A stretch of DNA of 64,000 nt from Nocardia abscessus. GTDB lineage: Bacteria; Actinomycetota; Actinomycetes; Mycobacteriales; Mycobacteriaceae. This document shows positions 62,108 to 64,000 of the stretch, in pieces. The stretch spans positions 372,001 to 436,000 of the forward strand of contig NZ_JADLQO010000005.1 in assembly GCF_015477775.1 (NCBI RefSeq), in the 5' to 3' direction. Positions within the stretch are counted from its first letter, which is position 1; each line of letters starts with the position of its first letter. The position numbers and the translations under genes were made by a program. A model generated the notes under the pieces. The model was not told the DNA's origin and did no database searches. It worked only from the letters and a program-made list of their open reading frames with translations.

Positions 62108-62937
62108 AGATGGACGCATCGCGAAGCGATTCCGTGGAGGGTGGCGGCCGGGTGGCGGGAGGGCGCGACTTCGAGACGATTCTGCTGGAACGCAAGGGCC
62201 GGGTCGGCTGGATCACGCTGAACCGCCCGAAGGCGCTGAACGCACTGAACGCGCAGGTCCTCGATGACGTCATCGCCGCGCTCGACGAACTCGAGCACGA
62301 CGACGAGATCGGCGCCATCGTGATCACCGGCTCGGAGCGGGCATTCGCGGCAGGCGCCGACATCAAGGAGATGCAGCCCAAGTCGTACATGGACATGTTC
62401 ATGGACGACTACTTCGCCCGCTGGGACCGGCTGGCGCAGTTCCGCAAGCCGACCATCGCCGCGGTCGCAGGCTACGCGCTGGGCGGCGGCTGCGAGCTGG
62501 CCATGATCTGCGACATCCTGCTCGCGGCCGACACCGCGAAGTTCGGGCAGCCGGAGATCAAGCTGGGCGTCATCCCCGGTATCGGCGGCTCGCAGCGGCT
62601 GACCCGCGCGATCGGCAAGGCCAAGGCCATGGACCTGGTGCTCACCGGCCGCAACATGGATGCCGAGGAGGCCGAGCGGGCGGGGCTGGTCTCGCGCATC
62701 GTGCCCGCCGCGCAACTGCTCGACACCGCACTCGAGGTCGCCGAGACGATCGCGTCGATGTCGCTGCCGGTCGCGATGATCGCCAAGGAAGCGGTGAACC
62801 GCTCGTTCGAGACCACCCTCGCCGAGGGGCTGCGCTTCGAACGCCGAGTCTTCCACTCGCTGTTCGCGATCGAGGACCAGAAGGAAGGCATGAGCGCCTT
62901 CGTCGAGAAGCGTCCCGCGAAGTTCACCAACCGCTGA
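62104..62937 (+). CDS. Enoyl-CoA hydratase (EchA8-like)
   Basis: 277 residues, crotonase fold. SERAFAAGADIKEMQPKSYM and KPTIAAVAGYALGGGCELAM are the oxyanion segments, and the two catalytic Glu lie in GGCELAM and PEIKLGVIPG. It hydrates methacrylyl-CoA or crotonyl-type CoAs, filling the valine step after the acyl-CoA dehydrogenase. It has an N-terminal extension of about 20 residues compared with mycobacterial EchA8; a later start is possible but the ATGA overlap with mmsB favours 62104. Confidence 0.93.
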   Translation: MKMDASRSDSVEGGGRVAGGRDFETILLERKGRVGWITLNRPKALNALNAQVLDDVIAALDELEHDDEIGAIVITGSERAFAAGADIKEMQPKSYMDMFMDDYFARWDRLAQFRKPTIAAVAGYALGGGCELAMICDILLAADTAKFGQPEIKLGVIPGIGGSQRLTRAIGKAKAMDLVLTGRNMDAEEAERAGLVSRIVPAAQLLDTALEVAETIASMSLPVAMIAKEAVNRSFETTLAEGLRFERRVFHSLFAIEDQKEGMSAFVEKRPAKFTNR

Positions 62938-62945
62938 GGCCGGTA

Positions 62946-62974
62946 CCGCCCGGCCGGCTCGCTCGGCCGGGCGG
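62946..62974. terminator. Strong hairpin between the valine operon and the Hsp70-like gene
   Basis: CCGCCCGGCCG (62946-62956) and CGGCCGGGCGG (62964-62974) form a perfect 11-bp stem with a 7-nt loop, extended by GGT/ACC outside one unpaired base on the left arm. It serves both convergent transcripts. Confidence 0.75.
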
Positions 62975-62986
62975 ACCGTCGCAAAG

Positions 62987-64000
62987 CTATCCGAAGTGTC
63001 CCGGTGTGGGCGCGACGATCTCCGCGGGCGTGGGCGCCCGGTCGCCTTCCGGCTGGGTCGCGTCCTTGTCCGTGGCGAGCAGACCGGCGATGGTGGCGCC
63101 GAGGGCAACGGTGACCGCGGCCGCCGCGATGAGCTTGCGCCGGTCGACGGTGACGGGGACCAGCGTGGCTCCGGCGCGCAATCGTGCCATCCGGACTACG
63201 CCGCCGCGTCGTTCGGCGGCCAGCAGCACGGCGCCGCGCGCGGAGACGAATTCGGGCTCCGGGTCGTAGATGATCGGCAGGTCGATCAGTTCGGCCAGTT
63301 CGGCGCGAATGCTGGGACTGCGGGTGCAGCCGCCGAGCAGCACCATCGCTTCCGGCCGCACGCCGGTCTCGTCGATGATCTGGCGCACGAACGACGCGGA
63401 GTGATGGATGCCCGCGGCGCACAGTTCGGCCAGGTCGCTGCGGGTGACCACGGCCCGGTCGCCGGTGTCGTCGTCGATCGCGGTGACCACCCGTGCGTCG
63501 CTCAGTTCTTCGCGGTGCCGCCGGATGGTCGGCGTGTCGGTGAGCACGCCGTCGCGGGCCAGCCGCCAGCGCAGCAGCGCGTCGTAGCCGTCGCCGCCGA
63601 GCACGGTGCTGCGTTTGCTGGACAGGATCGTGTCGGTGCGGCAGTCCGCCTGGGTGATGGTCAGCCCGGAACTGCCGAGGTCGTAGAGGATCACCGAGCC
63701 GCTGTCCGGAAGCTGCCCGGTGAAGCGCAGATAGCGCAGCTGGGCGAGCGGTTCGTCGACGATGGTCACGCCGCGGTCGGCCACTCCGGCGCGGATGGCG
63801 TCGGCGTGCAGCGGACAGCGGCACGTCACCGCTGTTCCCGAGATCAGTTCGTCTCGCCGGGCAGCGGCGCCGTTCATCTGGCGGATCGCCTCGAAGACCG
63901 ATTCCTCGACGCCACCGCCCGCGCGGCGCGGCACCTCGCAGCGATCGATCGGGGGTAGGTGCGGCTGATCGGAGTGTGTCAGCATCGCGTGGGCGCCGCC
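62987..64000 (-). CDS. Hsp70-like protein with C-terminal membrane anchor, 5' end outside the window
   Basis: At least 337 residues read to the window edge without a stop. SVILYDLGSSGLTITQADCR and VLLGGCTRSPSIRAELAELI are the phosphate-2 and adenosine motifs of the Hsp70/actin ATPase fold. The first phosphate motif is missing, so the true start lies beyond 64000 (the ATG at 63985 is internal). After the ATPase there is no peptide-binding domain but a basic segment, one membrane helix (LIAAAAVTVALGATIAGLLA) and a short Pro-rich outer tail. Such short Hsp70-like proteins occur in mycobacteria and nocardiae; role unknown. Confidence 0.8.
   Translation of the reverse strand, partial: GGAHAMLTHSDQPHLPPIDRCEVPRRAGGGVEESVFEAIRQMNGAAARRDELISGTAVTCRCPLHADAIRAGVADRGVTIVDEPLAQLRYLRFTGQLPDSGSVILYDLGSSGLTITQADCRTDTILSSKRSTVLGGDGYDALLRWRLARDGVLTDTPTIRRHREELSDARVVTAIDDDTGDRAVVTRSDLAELCAAGIHHSASFVRQIIDETGVRPEAMVLLGGCTRSPSIRAELAELIDLPIIYDPEPEFVSARGAVLLAAERRGGVVRMARLRAGATLVPVTVDRRKLIAAAAVTVALGATIAGLLATDKDATQPEGDRAPTPAEIVAPTPGHFG

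Overview
The window is high-GC actinobacterial DNA with a mycolic-acid (Mycobacteriales) gene set, most likely Nocardia or a close relative. The evidence is strong G/C at third codon positions, many GTG starts, and a block from about 5.3 to 21.4 kb (accA3, sseA, maf, accE, accD5, birA, PH-domain gene, gtrA, purK, purE, fadE25) that matches the order I remember for Mycobacterium tuberculosis Rv3274c-Rv3285. Also consistent are an acyl-ACP desaturase of the mycobacterial DesA type, a mycothiol-dependent-type enzyme, and XRE/DUF397 genes. No rRNA, tRNA, CRISPR array, transposase or integrase was recognised.

Layout. 0-5.2 kb: a GNAT fragment at the left edge, two tandem membrane Ser/Thr kinases and a patatin-like lipase. 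5.3-21.4 kb: acyl-CoA carboxylase subunits with a rhodanese, a COG2345-type regulator, Maf and biotin ligase, then a desaturase, PH protein, two-component pair, GtrA, PurK/PurE, a TetR regulator and FadE25. 21.4-24.0 kb: a small accessory island with two hypothetical genes, a broken XRE/DUF5753 regulator and two intact DUF397 genes around a duplication remnant. 24.1-29.3 kb: GNAT, FAD-linked oxidase, GtrA-like protein, peptidase E, mycothiol-type enzyme and HIT protein. 29.3-38.6 kb: pntAa-pntAb-pntB, an AAA ATPase, a Pro-rich LppU-like protein, an MFS exporter, a NmrA/AraC divergent pair and a thioesterase. 38.6-42.8 kb: the branched-chain 2-oxoacid dehydrogenase operon with a divergent Lrp regulator. 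42.8-52.7 kb: SDR, BenE transporter, sulfurtransferase, HelZ helicase plus SWIM protein, a BtuF-like protein, DUF3224 and an amidohydrolase. 52.7-64 kb: IcmF, a membrane protein, a six-gene valine catabolic operon and an Hsp70-like protein cut by the right edge.

Function. The window can encode nearly the whole route from valine to methylmalonyl-CoA. BkdABC makes isobutyryl-CoA. The acyl-CoA dehydrogenase, enoyl-CoA hydratase, 3-hydroxyisobutyryl-CoA hydrolase, MmsB and MmsA carry it to propionyl-CoA. AccA3/AccD5/AccE carboxylate propionyl-CoA, and BirA biotinylates AccA3. IcmF links isobutyryl-CoA and butyryl-CoA. Many genes have a TANNNT hexamer 6-8 nt before the start codon and no Shine-Dalgarno sequence, which suggests leaderless transcripts; I used this to choose several starts.

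The most unusual item is at 59926-60149, inside the valine operon. Three tandem 75/75/74-bp units each begin with a start codon, carry a ribosome-binding site near their end, and can fold into a long hairpin. Together they read as a 75-residue basic repeat protein that overlaps both neighbouring genes. Other notable items are a rhodanese with Ser at the catalytic Cys position, a multiply broken XRE gene beside intact DUF397 partners, a pair of TetR-type operators before fadE25, and repeat-expanded segments in PntAa and an MFS transporter.
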